DNA of 47,895 nucleotides from an uncultured Bacteroidales bacterium. Its GTDB lineage: Bacteria; Bacteroidota; Bacteroidia; Bacteroidales; F082. Location: assembly GCA_937906455.1 (NCBI GenBank), contig CALCYT010000013.1:1-47895 (forward strand). Reading direction: 5' to 3'. The position numbers and the translations under genes are program-made. Within the stretch, counting starts at the first letter, position 1. Each line of letters begins with the position of its first letter. Shown one piece after another: positions 23,774 through 32,097 of the stretch. The notes beneath the pieces were generated by a model. It was not told where the DNA came from. It did not search any database and saw only the letters and a list, made by a program, of their open reading frames with translations.

Positions 23774-23957
23774 ATATTTAAAATTTATACCGCAAAGATA
23801 ATATTAATTTCGCCTCGTGCAGCATAGTTTCGAGATTATTTTTCAACATCTCATCATTCATCGCATAAATCTCATCTTCCCCTTTGCAAGGATGAATCTA
23901 AGAATACGGGTTGCCGGTGAGCATGGCGGAGAGATGAGTCTTGGCCTTGTTGTAGTT
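23774..23957. promoter_or_regulatory. Toxin-antitoxin promoter and flanking gene remnants
   Basis: CAAAGATA at 23793-23800 is a minus-strand TATCTTTG box for the antitoxin. The rest holds short minus-strand coding-like scraps (for example NKAKTHLSAMLTGNPYS and MNDEMLKNNLETMLHEAK) without complete frames, perhaps fragments of a lost gene. Confidence 0.45.
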
Positions 23958-25028
23958 TTAAAGCGACTGGGTGAGAAATACTCGATAGCCACCAGTTTCG
24001 TTCTTCTCGATATAGTTGTTCTTTTGCAACATCTCAAGCATTTTCTGTATTGCCGAGCGATTGATACCTAACGCTTGCTGTAAATACGAATACGACACAT
24101 TCTTCTCAAGCATAATCTCGTCAAGAAGTCTGGTATAATTTTGTGAACGGAATTCAATGCGCTCACCATCGTACCACCAAACATTTTCGTTTTTCTCAGT
24201 GACAAAAAGCACATCGTTTTCAATTTCTTTGGCAATCAGATTTGTCATATATTTATGAAACGGACGTATTTTTTTCAACGACGCATTTGCACCTTCAAAC
24301 GGACTGTCTCCAACAATCAAATCGGATTGGTGCAACGCTTCCAAATAGTCTTTTTTCAAACGGCTGCGCACAACTATCATCGGATAGCCGTGACGCGACA
24401 GAATGTAGTTAAGCAGCAGTCGTGCAATACGACCGTTTCCATCTTCAAACGGATGTATGCGAATATAACGGTAATGAAATAAAATAGCCAACTCAATCGG
24501 CGTCAGTTTCCCATCAGATTCTGCTTTATTGTACCAATCAACCAAATCAGTCATCAAAGACGGTGTTTCTTCCGGTGAAGCATAGTCGAAACGCACTCCA
24601 TAACGAGTGACAACACTGTTCGGACGGGTTTTATATTGCCCTGCATGTACGATATAACTGGTTGTAAATCCGCCTGGAAGATTACGATAAACGGTATAAT
24701 CCTCGCGCAACAATGTGCGATGCAATGTTCTGATAAAGTTTTGAGTAAGAGGCTGTTTTGTTTCTGTCGCCTCAACAGTCATCATTTTCAAGCCCACATT
24801 ACTCGCTTTCATTTCCTCATAATCTCGAAAATCAGCCTCACCTATCACTTTATCAAACAACAACAGCAATTCCGTTTGACCATACGTCAGAGTGTTTCCC
24901 TCGATATGGTTAGAATTATAGTTAAAATCGACCGTAAACCTTCGACTTAACCTATCCGTGTCACGCTGTGACAACGGCTGAATCGCCTGCCATTTTTCCA
25001 ATGCTGTTTGTAATTTCTTATTCTCCAT
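23958..25028 (-). CDS. Fic family protein with N-terminal inhibitory helix
   Basis: About 356 residues from ATG 25028 (the listed start at 25037 adds MYF). The Fic motif HPFEDGNGR begins at His195 of the longer reading and is intact, so AMP transfer to a protein hydroxyl is expected. SNHIEGN (residues 42-48) is the S/T-xxx-E-G/N inhibitory helix of class II Fic proteins, which blocks ATP binding until relieved. A C-terminal winged helix (SYLQQALGINRSAIQKMLEMLQ) suggests DNA binding, typical of the long Fic-DOC-HTH group. Targets are unknown. Inverted repeats right at the start codon suggest self-regulation by that HTH domain. Confidence 0.88.
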   Translation of the reverse strand: MENKKLQTALEKWQAIQPLSQRDTDRLSRRFTVDFNYNSNHIEGNTLTYGQTELLLLFDKVIGEADFRDYEEMKASNVGLKMMTVEATETKQPLTQNFIRTLHRTLLREDYTVYRNLPGGFTTSYIVHAGQYKTRPNSVVTRYGVRFDYASPEETPSLMTDLVDWYNKAESDGKLTPIELAILFHYRYIRIHPFEDGNGRIARLLLNYILSRHGYPMIVVRSRLKKDYLEALHQSDLIVGDSPFEGANASLKKIRPFHKYMTNLIAKEIENDVLFVTEKNENVWWYDGERIEFRSQNYTRLLDEIMLEKNVSYSYLQQALGINRSAIQKMLEMLQKNNYIEKNETGGYRVFLTQSL

Positions 25029-25037
25029 AAAATACAT

Positions 25038-25069
25038 TTACCACCTAAATTGGTGGTAATATTACCACC
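25038..25069. promoter_or_regulatory. Three alternating GGTGGTAA half-sites, likely operator for the Fic gene
   Basis: TTACCACC, then GGTGGTAAT, then ATTACCACC form two overlapping dyads; the right-hand 18 bases (25052-25069) are a perfect palindrome. They abut the start codon of the Fic gene, where a bound protein would block expression. The regulator could be the Fic protein's own winged helix. Confidence 0.65.
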
Positions 25070-25135
25070 TTTTCGCCCACAAAATTACACTATTTTTTGA
25101 ATGGCAAGAGATTTTTTGAAAAAATTTTTAGTGAT

Positions 25136-26356
25136 TTATATTTTTTTGCATAAAACCAACACCTTCTTCTCCCCTGCCATCGTAGTGCCGAAAACGAAAT
25201 TTTTATCGCTTTCCTTGAGACTGAGACTTTTTCGCAACTCATTGGCACTCAATGGGAAATTACGTGTCACAACAGATGCCTCCGCGACATCCTTCAACAA
25301 CTCTCTCTTCACTTTTTTGCCGAAAGGTGCACAACTGACGACCTCGAAAACACGGCCGGGAAAATCAGCAATCATCTTGTCGGATGTGTATAAATGGCTG
25401 TTAATGTGCAACTTATCGATTCCAAAACGCTCTGAGACGAGTTTGAATGCGCCCGCTTTCATCAGAGTGGCATTTGGCTCATAAAGATATTTTTGAATCG
25501 TGGTGGCAAAGGTCGGAATGGCGGTTTTCTCTTCGAATTCGGTGAATTTGAAGGAGATTTTTTCACTACGCATCGCTTCGGTCGAAATGACAGGGAAAAT
25601 ATCTTGTAAATCCTGTCTTAAATCAACACATGTAAATCTTGTCTCTCCACAAAATCCCGGTTCAATCTTTATCAAAACCTCCTTGCATTCGTTTTTCACC
25701 GCTACGACATGAATCTCTTTAACATTCATCAATTCATTGATAATCAATGAAATATCCAACATCGGAGATGCCTTGATTAATACATTTTTTGCATTTTTTA
25801 ACAAATTATTCTGCAAATCAACTACATCGGGCGAACAATCGTGCAACGACACCATTTTTCGGTTGTAGATATCCCGCCTGGCAGGATCGACAAAAATCAA
25901 ATCGAAATTATGATTTTGCTTTAAAAACGATTCCGCATCAGAATTATCCACCGTTATCTTCCGCCCCAAAACTCCGAAATTATGTTCTGCCAAATCGCAC
26001 AGTTCCTTCTGATTCTCAACGTAATACGAGATTTTAAATTTCTCCGAAAGGAAATACGAATCGATACCCAATCCGCCAGTCAAATCGACAAAGACCTCGC
26101 CTTTTTCAACTATCGAGGCTTTGTATTTCGCGGTAAGCTCCGACGAACACTGCTCTATCGAAAGATGCTTCGAAAACAGCAAATCGGGATTCGATGCCCA
26201 CGACGGCACTTTCTTCGACAAGATTTGCCAAGCCTCTATCTGGTTGAGTACCAATGTCTTATCAACATCATCGGGAAACTTAGACAACGCTATACGGCGC
26301 ACGTCATCGTTAAGATGCTGCTTTATAAAATCTCGTGTGGCGGCGTTAATCGTCAC
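25136..26356 (-). CDS. THUMP-like domain class I SAM-dependent methyltransferase
   Basis: A 406-residue cytosolic protein. The Rossmann core has VDLTGGLGIDSYFLSE (SAM motif I) and a catalytic-type LIFVDPARRD, the DPAR variant of the DPPY motif found in a Bacteroidetes family with a C-terminal THUMP-like domain (last about 70 residues, from LLKDVAEASVVTRNFPLSA). RNA is the expected substrate from the domain pairing, but the target base is not known. The N terminus is helical. Its ATG overlaps the cstA stop by four bases, so the two are coupled in a prfB-cstA-methyltransferase operon. Confidence 0.82.
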   Translation of the reverse strand: MTINAATRDFIKQHLNDDVRRIALSKFPDDVDKTLVLNQIEAWQILSKKVPSWASNPDLLFSKHLSIEQCSSELTAKYKASIVEKGEVFVDLTGGLGIDSYFLSEKFKISYYVENQKELCDLAEHNFGVLGRKITVDNSDAESFLKQNHNFDLIFVDPARRDIYNRKMVSLHDCSPDVVDLQNNLLKNAKNVLIKASPMLDISLIINELMNVKEIHVVAVKNECKEVLIKIEPGFCGETRFTCVDLRQDLQDIFPVISTEAMRSEKISFKFTEFEEKTAIPTFATTIQKYLYEPNATLMKAGAFKLVSERFGIDKLHINSHLYTSDKMIADFPGRVFEVVSCAPFGKKVKRELLKDVAEASVVTRNFPLSANELRKSLSLKESDKNFVFGTTMAGEKKVLVLCKKI

Positions 26357-27810
26357 TGTTTCAAGACATTACTGACGTTTTTTCTGTGCCAGTTCCAGAA
26401 CAACACCGTAAACAGCACCGTGATGCAGCCCGCTATTATCGGGGCGACCGTCGATGAGAAGCCCACGCCTTCTATATATTTTCCGGCAGGGAACTCGAAG
26501 ATATATGTCATTGTGACCATCGTCATGAACATCGCGGGGATGAGGGTGACTATGTATGTTTTCTTCTCTTTAGCGAGATAAACCGTTATAGCCCAAAGAG
26601 TTACCATCGCAAGCACCTGGTTAGCCCAAGCGAAATAACGCCAAATCATGTCGAAACCTTTAGCGTCGGCGAGGCTGTAAACCAATATCGCGGCTGTCAC
26701 GGCGAACATCGGGATGGCGATGATGAGGCGGTTTTTGATGGGTTTCTGATCGTAGTGCATGAAGTCGGCGATGATGAGACGAGCCGAGCGCAGGGCCGTG
26801 TCGCCCGAAGTGATAGCCGCTGAAATCACACCAAGCACCGTTATCACTGCTATTACGGGTGTAAACCAAGTGTTGGCGATGATTCCCACTATCGCCGCTC
26901 CGCTCTTGCCTGTCACGTCAACGACACTGTCGGGGCCGAAGAAATATGCGGCGGCGGCAGCCCAGATGAGAGCCACCACGCCTTCGGTAATCATCGCGCC
27001 GTAGAAAATCGAGCGTCCTTGTCTCTCATTGACCATGCAGCGCGCCATGAGCGGCGACTGTGTGGCATGGAAACCGGAGATGGCACCACACGCGATGCTG
27101 ATGAACATCATCGGGAAGACCGGGTTATGCGCGGCATCCGGATGACGGTTGTACAGCCCGCTCCAAAGCTCCGGAATCTCAGGCTTATAGAGGATAAACG
27201 CAACGAAGATGGCCACCGCCATTCCCAGAAGCAGGATTCCGAAAACAGGGTAAATCTTACCGATGAGCTTGTCGATAGGCAACAATGTGGCGATGAGGTA
27301 ATAAGCCAAAATGATGACGACCCAGACATACGGGTTCCAACTTGGTGTGAAGTTGTCGATGAGCAACGTCGCCGGAGTGTTTACGAACACCACGCCTACC
27401 AATATCATCAGCAGGACGGTGAACCCACGCATAAACTGTTTCACTCCGTTGCCGAGGTACATGCCGTGAATCTCAGGCAGACTCGCGCCTTTGTGACGCA
27501 ATGATATCATACCTCCGAAATAGTCGTGCACTGCGCCCGCGAAGATGCTGCCGAACACGATCCACAGGAACGAGGCGGTGCCGAACTGCGCTCCCATGAT
27601 GGCTCCGATGATAGGGCCGACACCGGCGATATTAAGAAACTGAATCAAAAAGATTCGCCACGGCTTCATGGGCACATAGTCAACGCCGTCGGCCATGGTG
27701 ACAGCCGGCGTCTCGCGTTTCGGGTCAGCACCGAAAAGCTTCTCGATAAATTTTCCGTAAAACACATAGCCGAGAACCAAGACGGCTAAAGCAATGAAAA
27801 ATGTAATCAT
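26353..27810 (-). CDS. cstA: CstA-type peptide/pyruvate transporter (short form)
   Basis: A 485-residue inner-membrane protein with about 14 hydrophobic segments. The N-terminal CstA core is clear: YVPMKPWRIFLIQFLNIAG, GPIIGAIMGAQFGTASFLWI, AGAVHDYFGGMISLRHKGAS and, later, SGFHATQSPLMARCM. Family members (CstA, BtsT/YjiY) import peptides or pyruvate during carbon limitation. Bacteroidetes proteins are shorter than the 700-residue E. coli CstA, as here. It begins 12 bases after prfB and overlaps the methyltransferase gene. The substrate is inferred; peptide uptake would fit the peptidase-rich surroundings. Confidence 0.85.
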   Translation of the reverse strand: MITFFIALAVLVLGYVFYGKFIEKLFGADPKRETPAVTMADGVDYVPMKPWRIFLIQFLNIAGVGPIIGAIMGAQFGTASFLWIVFGSIFAGAVHDYFGGMISLRHKGASLPEIHGMYLGNGVKQFMRGFTVLLMILVGVVFVNTPATLLIDNFTPSWNPYVWVVIILAYYLIATLLPIDKLIGKIYPVFGILLLGMAVAIFVAFILYKPEIPELWSGLYNRHPDAAHNPVFPMMFISIACGAISGFHATQSPLMARCMVNERQGRSIFYGAMITEGVVALIWAAAAAYFFGPDSVVDVTGKSGAAIVGIIANTWFTPVIAVITVLGVISAAITSGDTALRSARLIIADFMHYDQKPIKNRLIIAIPMFAVTAAILVYSLADAKGFDMIWRYFAWANQVLAMVTLWAITVYLAKEKKTYIVTLIPAMFMTMVTMTYIFEFPAGKYIEGVGFSSTVAPIIAGCITVLFTVLFWNWHRKNVSNVLKQ

Positions 27811-27822
27811 ATCTCAAATTTT

Positions 27823-28933
27823 TTATTTCTGTCCGAATTCCATAAGATAAGCCTTGATGAAGTCATCGATTTTGCCATCCATCACCGCCTGCACGTTGCT
27901 GGTCTGGTAGTTGGTGCGGTGGTCTTTCACGCGGCGGTCGTCGAACACGTAAGAGCGTATCTGCGAGCCCCATTCTATTTTCTTCTTCGATGCCTCGATT
28001 TTGTTTTTCTCCTCCATGCGATGCTGCAGCTCCTTGTCGTACAGCTGCGATTTCAGCAGTCGCAAAGCGTTTTCCTTGTTTTTCGGCTGGTCGCGCGTTT
28101 CGGTGTTCTCGATGAGAATCTCCTCCTCGTGACCGTCGTAAGGGTCTTTGTATTGATAACGGAGTCGCACTCCCGACTCCACCTTGTTGACGTTCTGACC
28201 TCCTGCGCCGCCGCTGCGGAAGGTGTCCCATGTGAGCCGCGACGGGTCAATCACAATCTCGATGGTGTCGTCGATGAGCGGCGTCACGAACACCGAGCTG
28301 AACGACGTCATTCGTTTGCCTTGGGCGTTGAATGGCGACACGCGCACGAGGCGGTGCACCCCGTTCTCACCTTTGAGATAACCGTAAGCGTAGTCGCCGT
28401 CAATCTCCATGGTACACGATTTTATTCCGGCGTCGTCGCCTTCAAGGATGTTGCTTATTCTCACCTTATAATCATGAGCCTCGGCGTAGCGCATATACAT
28501 TCGCATGAGCATGTCAGCCCAGTCCTGCGACTCGGTGCCGCCCGCGCCCGCGTTGATTTTCAGCACACAGCTCATCGAGTCGGCCTCGTCGTGAAGCATA
28601 TTGCGGAACTCTAACTCCTCCACCATCTTGATGACATCGGCATATTGCTTGTCAACCTCTTCCTCTGTCGCCTCGCCTTCTTTGGCGAACTCGTACAGAA
28701 CGCCGAGGTCGTCGTTAGATTTTACAATCTCATCGTAAGCTGTCACCCAACTCTTCACGTCCTTAATTTGGCGCATGATGACTTTGCCGTTTTTCGGGTC
28801 GTCCCAGAAGCCATCAACTTTTGTCTGCTCCTCTAATTCCTTGATTTTTAATAATTTGGAATCAATGTCAAAGATACCTCCTCAAGGCATCAATCCTCTT
28901 ACTCAATTCTTTTATGCTGTCTAAAGTGACCAT
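27823..28933 (-). CDS. prfB: Peptide chain release factor 2, with programmed +1 frameshift
   Basis: RF2 ends translation at UGA and UAA. The GGQ hydrolysis motif lies in SGGAGGQNVNKVE and the stop-reading SPF motif in RVSPFNAQG. Frame 1 starts at ATG 28933 and encodes 21 residues (MVTLDSIKELSKRIDALRRY then L), ending at an in-frame TGA (28868-28870). The preceding CTT slips +1 so that decoding continues GAC ATT GAT from 28869, giving 52 residues before the internal ATG at 28776 and 369 in total, with GGQ at 244-246. An AGGAGG sequence lies three bases before the slip codon, as in classic prfB. RF2 shortage thus increases its own synthesis. First gene of an operon with cstA. Confidence 0.95.
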
Positions 28934-28956
28934 ATTAATAAGGTATAAAATTTTTG

Positions 28957-28964
28957 CAAAGATA
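28957..28964 (-). promoter_or_regulatory. -7 promoter box (TATCTTTG) for the prfB operon
   Basis: Minus-strand TATCTTTG followed by C, 24 bases before the prfB ATG. Confidence 0.65.
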
Positions 28965-29303
28965 ATAATTTTTTTCACGCTGTAACCGATTGCAATTCTT
29001 TTCCTAAAGAATGAAGTGCATTGTAACGGTAACTTTTACAACTTTCATAAATCCGGCATCTGATTCTCTGCAAAAATAGTATTTTTACTATTACATGTCA
29101 AGAGTTTTCCAAAAAAAAATTGTTTTTTATGCAAAAATTATTCCCCTCCTACCACTTGTAAATTTTCAATCCCCAAGCCTTCTTTCAGTAGATATGTGTA
29201 AATTAGAATATGAGCCATTATTCATCTTCAACGGTCAATAATGTTGTATCTCGGTATGTATCTCCGGCTTCATATTCACCTTGAAAATATGATATGGTTC
29301 ATA
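28965..29303. other. 339-base AT-rich intergenic region
   Basis: It separates the prfB promoter from the end of the restriction operon. I see no plausible coding frame. A small hairpin AATAGT/ACTATT (29075-29092) is the only local structure; no clear terminator for the methyltransferase gene is visible. It probably marks the left junction of the acquired restriction locus. Confidence 0.5.
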
Positions 29304-30488
29304 TCACTTTATCTCAACAAAATCACTGAATGGTCTTATATGTGCCACATGCGTATATGCTCGTTTGCGCAAATCAATTGGTTGGTCAAACATAATTGTT
29401 TCTGTCGAATTAAAATGCAGCACGGCATAATATGGTGCATTCTCGGCTGTAAACCCTTTTTCTCGAAGAGCCTCTGCTGTCCAAATCTGGAAGCCTTTCT
29501 TGGTCAGTTTGAACAACTGAGGATTGTCGCCGTTAGTATGCAGGCAGACATATCCCAACCGCTCAAAACCCTGCTTGACGAGCAATGAGCCTTTGCTGTC
29601 GCCGGCACGAAGATACGTGATGCCTAACCGCATTGCTATTTCACGATCTTTCTCACGCATGTGGTTCACAATGACTGTTGCTTCTTGTGCATTTTCACGC
29701 ATTTTGTCGAAGAGTTTTTTGCGTGTTACTGTGTCTTCTAATGCATTACGGCGGCGCAAGGATAGTTGCACAAACTCGGTTTCTTTCTCAATACCGATAA
29801 ACTTACGCCATAATAAATTGGCTGCTATACCGGTAGTTCCGGAACCTGCAAAAGGGTCTAAAATCGTATCGCCCTCATTGGTTGAAGCAAGGATAATGCG
29901 GTACAACAGACGCATGGGCTTTTGCGTGGGGTGTTTGCCTTGCAGTTTCTCCCATGAAGAGACAGCCGGAATACGCCAAACATCCGTCATCTGCGTGCCG
30001 CCGTTCAGTTGTTTCATGGTTTCGTAGTTGAACTTGTGTGTTTTCTTCTCGTATTTGCGTGCCCAGATAATCAGTTCGGTGGAGAAATTGAAGTACTTGC
30101 ACGACAAATTGGGTGGCGGGTCGGTTTTCTGCCATGTAATAGTATTAAGCACCTTATAGCCTAACTCTTGGAGACATCGCATAACAACATGTATGTTATG
30201 GTGAGTGCCACTAATCCAGATAGTTCCGTTGTCTTTCAGTTTGGGACGACAAAGTGCAAGCCATTTGCGGTTAAACTCGTAGATATATTCGGGTGTGCCG
30301 CCTTTGTCCCATTCGCCTTTATCCACGCAGACTTGCTTGCCGCTCTGCACGCTGATGCCGCCGTTACTCAAGAAGTATGGCGGGTCGGCAAAGATAGCAT
30401 CGATAGAATTGTCCTCTATCTCTTTAAGACGTTCCATGCAATCGCCTTGCAGGATAGTGAAGTCAGAATATGTAGAATGATTATACAA
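29304..30488 (-). CDS. DpnA-like beta-class DNA adenine methyltransferase with C-terminal extension
   Basis: 394 residues. Motif IV comes first (FADPPYFLSNGG, DPPY at 35-38) and the SAM motif I last (DPFAGSGTTG, 211-220), the beta order. KGEWD, ITWQKTDPPPNLSC and GKHPTQKP match the second methyltransferase of DpnII-type systems (DpnA), which can methylate single-stranded GATC and protects incoming DNA. Relatives end near residue 255; here about 140 further residues follow (from RKKLFDKM to DFVEIK), with an HTH-like LLVKQGFERLGYV segment, function unknown. It is the last gene of the restriction operon and overlaps the upstream nuclease gene by eight bases. Confidence 0.85.
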   Translation of the reverse strand: MYNHSTYSDFTILQGDCMERLKEIEDNSIDAIFADPPYFLSNGGISVQSGKQVCVDKGEWDKGGTPEYIYEFNRKWLALCRPKLKDNGTIWISGTHHNIHVVMRCLQELGYKVLNTITWQKTDPPPNLSCKYFNFSTELIIWARKYEKKTHKFNYETMKQLNGGTQMTDVWRIPAVSSWEKLQGKHPTQKPMRLLYRIILASTNEGDTILDPFAGSGTTGIAANLLWRKFIGIEKETEFVQLSLRRRNALEDTVTRKKLFDKMRENAQEATVIVNHMREKDREIAMRLGITYLRAGDSKGSLLVKQGFERLGYVCLHTNGDNPQLFKLTKKGFQIWTAEALREKGFTAENAPYYAVLHFNSTETIMFDQPIDLRKRAYTHVAHIRPFSDFVEIK

Positions 30489-31251
30489 TGCGATACCTTT
30501 CTGCTCTAACTAAACGAATGCTATTATAGTCATCCCTATTTGTAAATTCATACTGCCAAATATAATAAATCTCTTCGCTATCAATGATTCTTTTCTCAAA
30601 GAAAATGGGAATAACTCGTTTGGTTGTATTCTCAGACCACTGTCTAAATGGATAGTATAGTTGTCGAATGATTTCTGTATTATTAGATGAATTCTTTGCT
30701 TCAATCAATATTATTTGTTCCCGTCCTTCATATCCGGCATCCACTTCCGTCTGGACACTTTGCGTTTGGATTACAAAGCCATTTACTTGAAATGTAAATT
30801 CAGGAGTATATTTTCGACCACGAATGGTTAGCACTAACGAAGGATCCTCCATAAAAGTCCTTATTAAAGAATTAGCATAAGCATAATCAAGATGCTGCAT
30901 TTCGGAATCACCGACCTTTGAACTCTCCAAATCAAAATCCAATTGCTTATGATAATCATGAATCGGAGTCGTAATATCAGGAACATCTACATACCCTTCA
31001 CCTTTAATTATGTAGTACGTTCCATTTTTCTTTGGTAACAAGAACAATCCGTTATCTCTAAATATTTTAGGCCGATCTTCTCTTTTATCTTGTTTACACA
31101 AAATCCTTACTTCCTTATCATGTACATCCTCGAAATGTTGACAACTTCTTTTTATCTCCTTCGCAGTTATTATTGCTGGAGATGCATCGAAATCATGGGA
31201 ATTGAAATTCTTGTCATCCCATATCTTTTTCCACGAAATATCTGATGCCAT
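30481..31251 (-). CDS. Predicted PD-(D/E)XK endonuclease, second nuclease of the GATC locus
   Basis: A 256-residue soluble protein I do not recognise by name. Its C-terminal half carries a nuclease-like pattern: QTEVDAGYEG (Glu169, Asp171) followed by IILIEAKNSS (Glu184, Lys186), the D-x(n)-ExK arrangement of restriction-type nucleases. The N-terminal half (about 30-95) may be a DNA-recognition or wing-like domain with FLLPKKNGTYYII. It is sandwiched between the DpnII-type endonuclease (11-base gap) and the DpnA-like methyltransferase (8-base overlap), so it belongs to the same transcript. It may be a second restriction enzyme, a nuclease acting on modified DNA, or an accessory subunit. Confidence 0.6.
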   Translation of the reverse strand: MASDISWKKIWDDKNFNSHDFDASPAIITAKEIKRSCQHFEDVHDKEVRILCKQDKREDRPKIFRDNGLFLLPKKNGTYYIIKGEGYVDVPDITTPIHDYHKQLDFDLESSKVGDSEMQHLDYAYANSLIRTFMEDPSLVLTIRGRKYTPEFTFQVNGFVIQTQSVQTEVDAGYEGREQIILIEAKNSSNNTEIIRQLYYPFRQWSENTTKRVIPIFFEKRIIDSEEIYYIWQYEFTNRDDYNSIRLVRAERYRIV

Positions 31252-31262
31252 ACGTTAATATT

Positions 31263-32096
31263 TTATTTGATTTTAGATATAAACTCGTTGATTGTTGTTA
31301 GATTGTAAATGCATGGTATTGCGGCAAAAGCTTCTTCCAGTTTGTTGCGTGCACTATGCCATCCTATTCCATCGGTAATCCAAACAAATTCGAAGCCATG
31401 CACACCATTTACTTTCGGTGCAACATCAGTATAGGAACGTGCTACCTCATTCAGTTTAGAACCGCCACCTGAATAAAAATTCACCTCAATAAGATATGTT
31501 TTTCCTTTTGTGGCAATAGCAAAGTCAAACACTTTCTGGTCTGCGCCTAATACAGCTGCTATTGCAGGAAACTCTTTGGATGAGACTTGCTCACGATATT
31601 TAATGCCTGCGTTATCAAGGATACGTGCCACAAGTGTTTCAGTGATCTCTCCGCTTCGATTTTTGCGAGCATTTGTATCAAGCCCCGTTTCAACACCAAA
31701 CACGTAATCTACCAAATCTTTCACCTCTTTATTTTTGAAGACTTTGTCAAGTCCTGTACCCTCAATGAATTTCATTACACCATCTACCGAACTGAACAAT
31801 GTATGAATAGAGTGCATAGAACCATCATTGTCAATGTATTTCTTGTCATCCTTTTTGCGTGTGGCAATGAGGATATCCATCACATCAAACACTCGCTTAT
31901 CTCTATACCAAAGTGCCTCAACTGCCTCATGCAGATTTTCCTTACCTATAAGGTAATTGAGTGTGTTAAGACTGATTTCAATGTCTGCAACGTTCTTTGC
32001 AATCTTTGGAAAGTCGCAATAGAAGTCAAGCGTAGTATTGGTTTCTCGTAATTGAGACATGAACAAGTCAAATTGATTTTCAGTGTGTGCTGCCAT
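31263..32096 (-). CDS. DpnII/MboI-type restriction endonuclease (GATC)
   Basis: A 277-residue type II restriction endonuclease expected to cut unmethylated GATC. The catalytic region is KVFDFAIATKGKTYLIEVNFYSGGGSKLNEVARSY (Asp191 and the ExN variant at Glu204), the signature of the DpnII/MboI family rather than a standard ExK. NRSGEITETLVARIL precedes it. The N-terminal half is helical. It starts one base after the dam stop, typical of a tightly coupled operon in which methylase is translated first. GATC specificity is inferred from family and partner. Confidence 0.85.
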   Translation of the reverse strand: MAAHTENQFDLFMSQLRETNTTLDFYCDFPKIAKNVADIEISLNTLNYLIGKENLHEAVEALWYRDKRVFDVMDILIATRKKDDKKYIDNDGSMHSIHTLFSSVDGVMKFIEGTGLDKVFKNKEVKDLVDYVFGVETGLDTNARKNRSGEITETLVARILDNAGIKYREQVSSKEFPAIAAVLGADQKVFDFAIATKGKTYLIEVNFYSGGGSKLNEVARSYTDVAPKVNGVHGFEFVWITDGIGWHSARNKLEEAFAAIPCIYNLTTINEFISKIK

Positions 32097-32097
32097 A

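Noticed and set aside
27919..28614. 231-codon open frame opposite prfB
   Set aside because: Antisense shadow of the conserved RF2 core, no signal or family features.
28868..28870. In-frame TGA early in prfB as evidence of a pseudogene
   Set aside because: The slip site CTT TGA C and the AGGAGG before it are the known programmed frameshift; the rest of the gene is intact.
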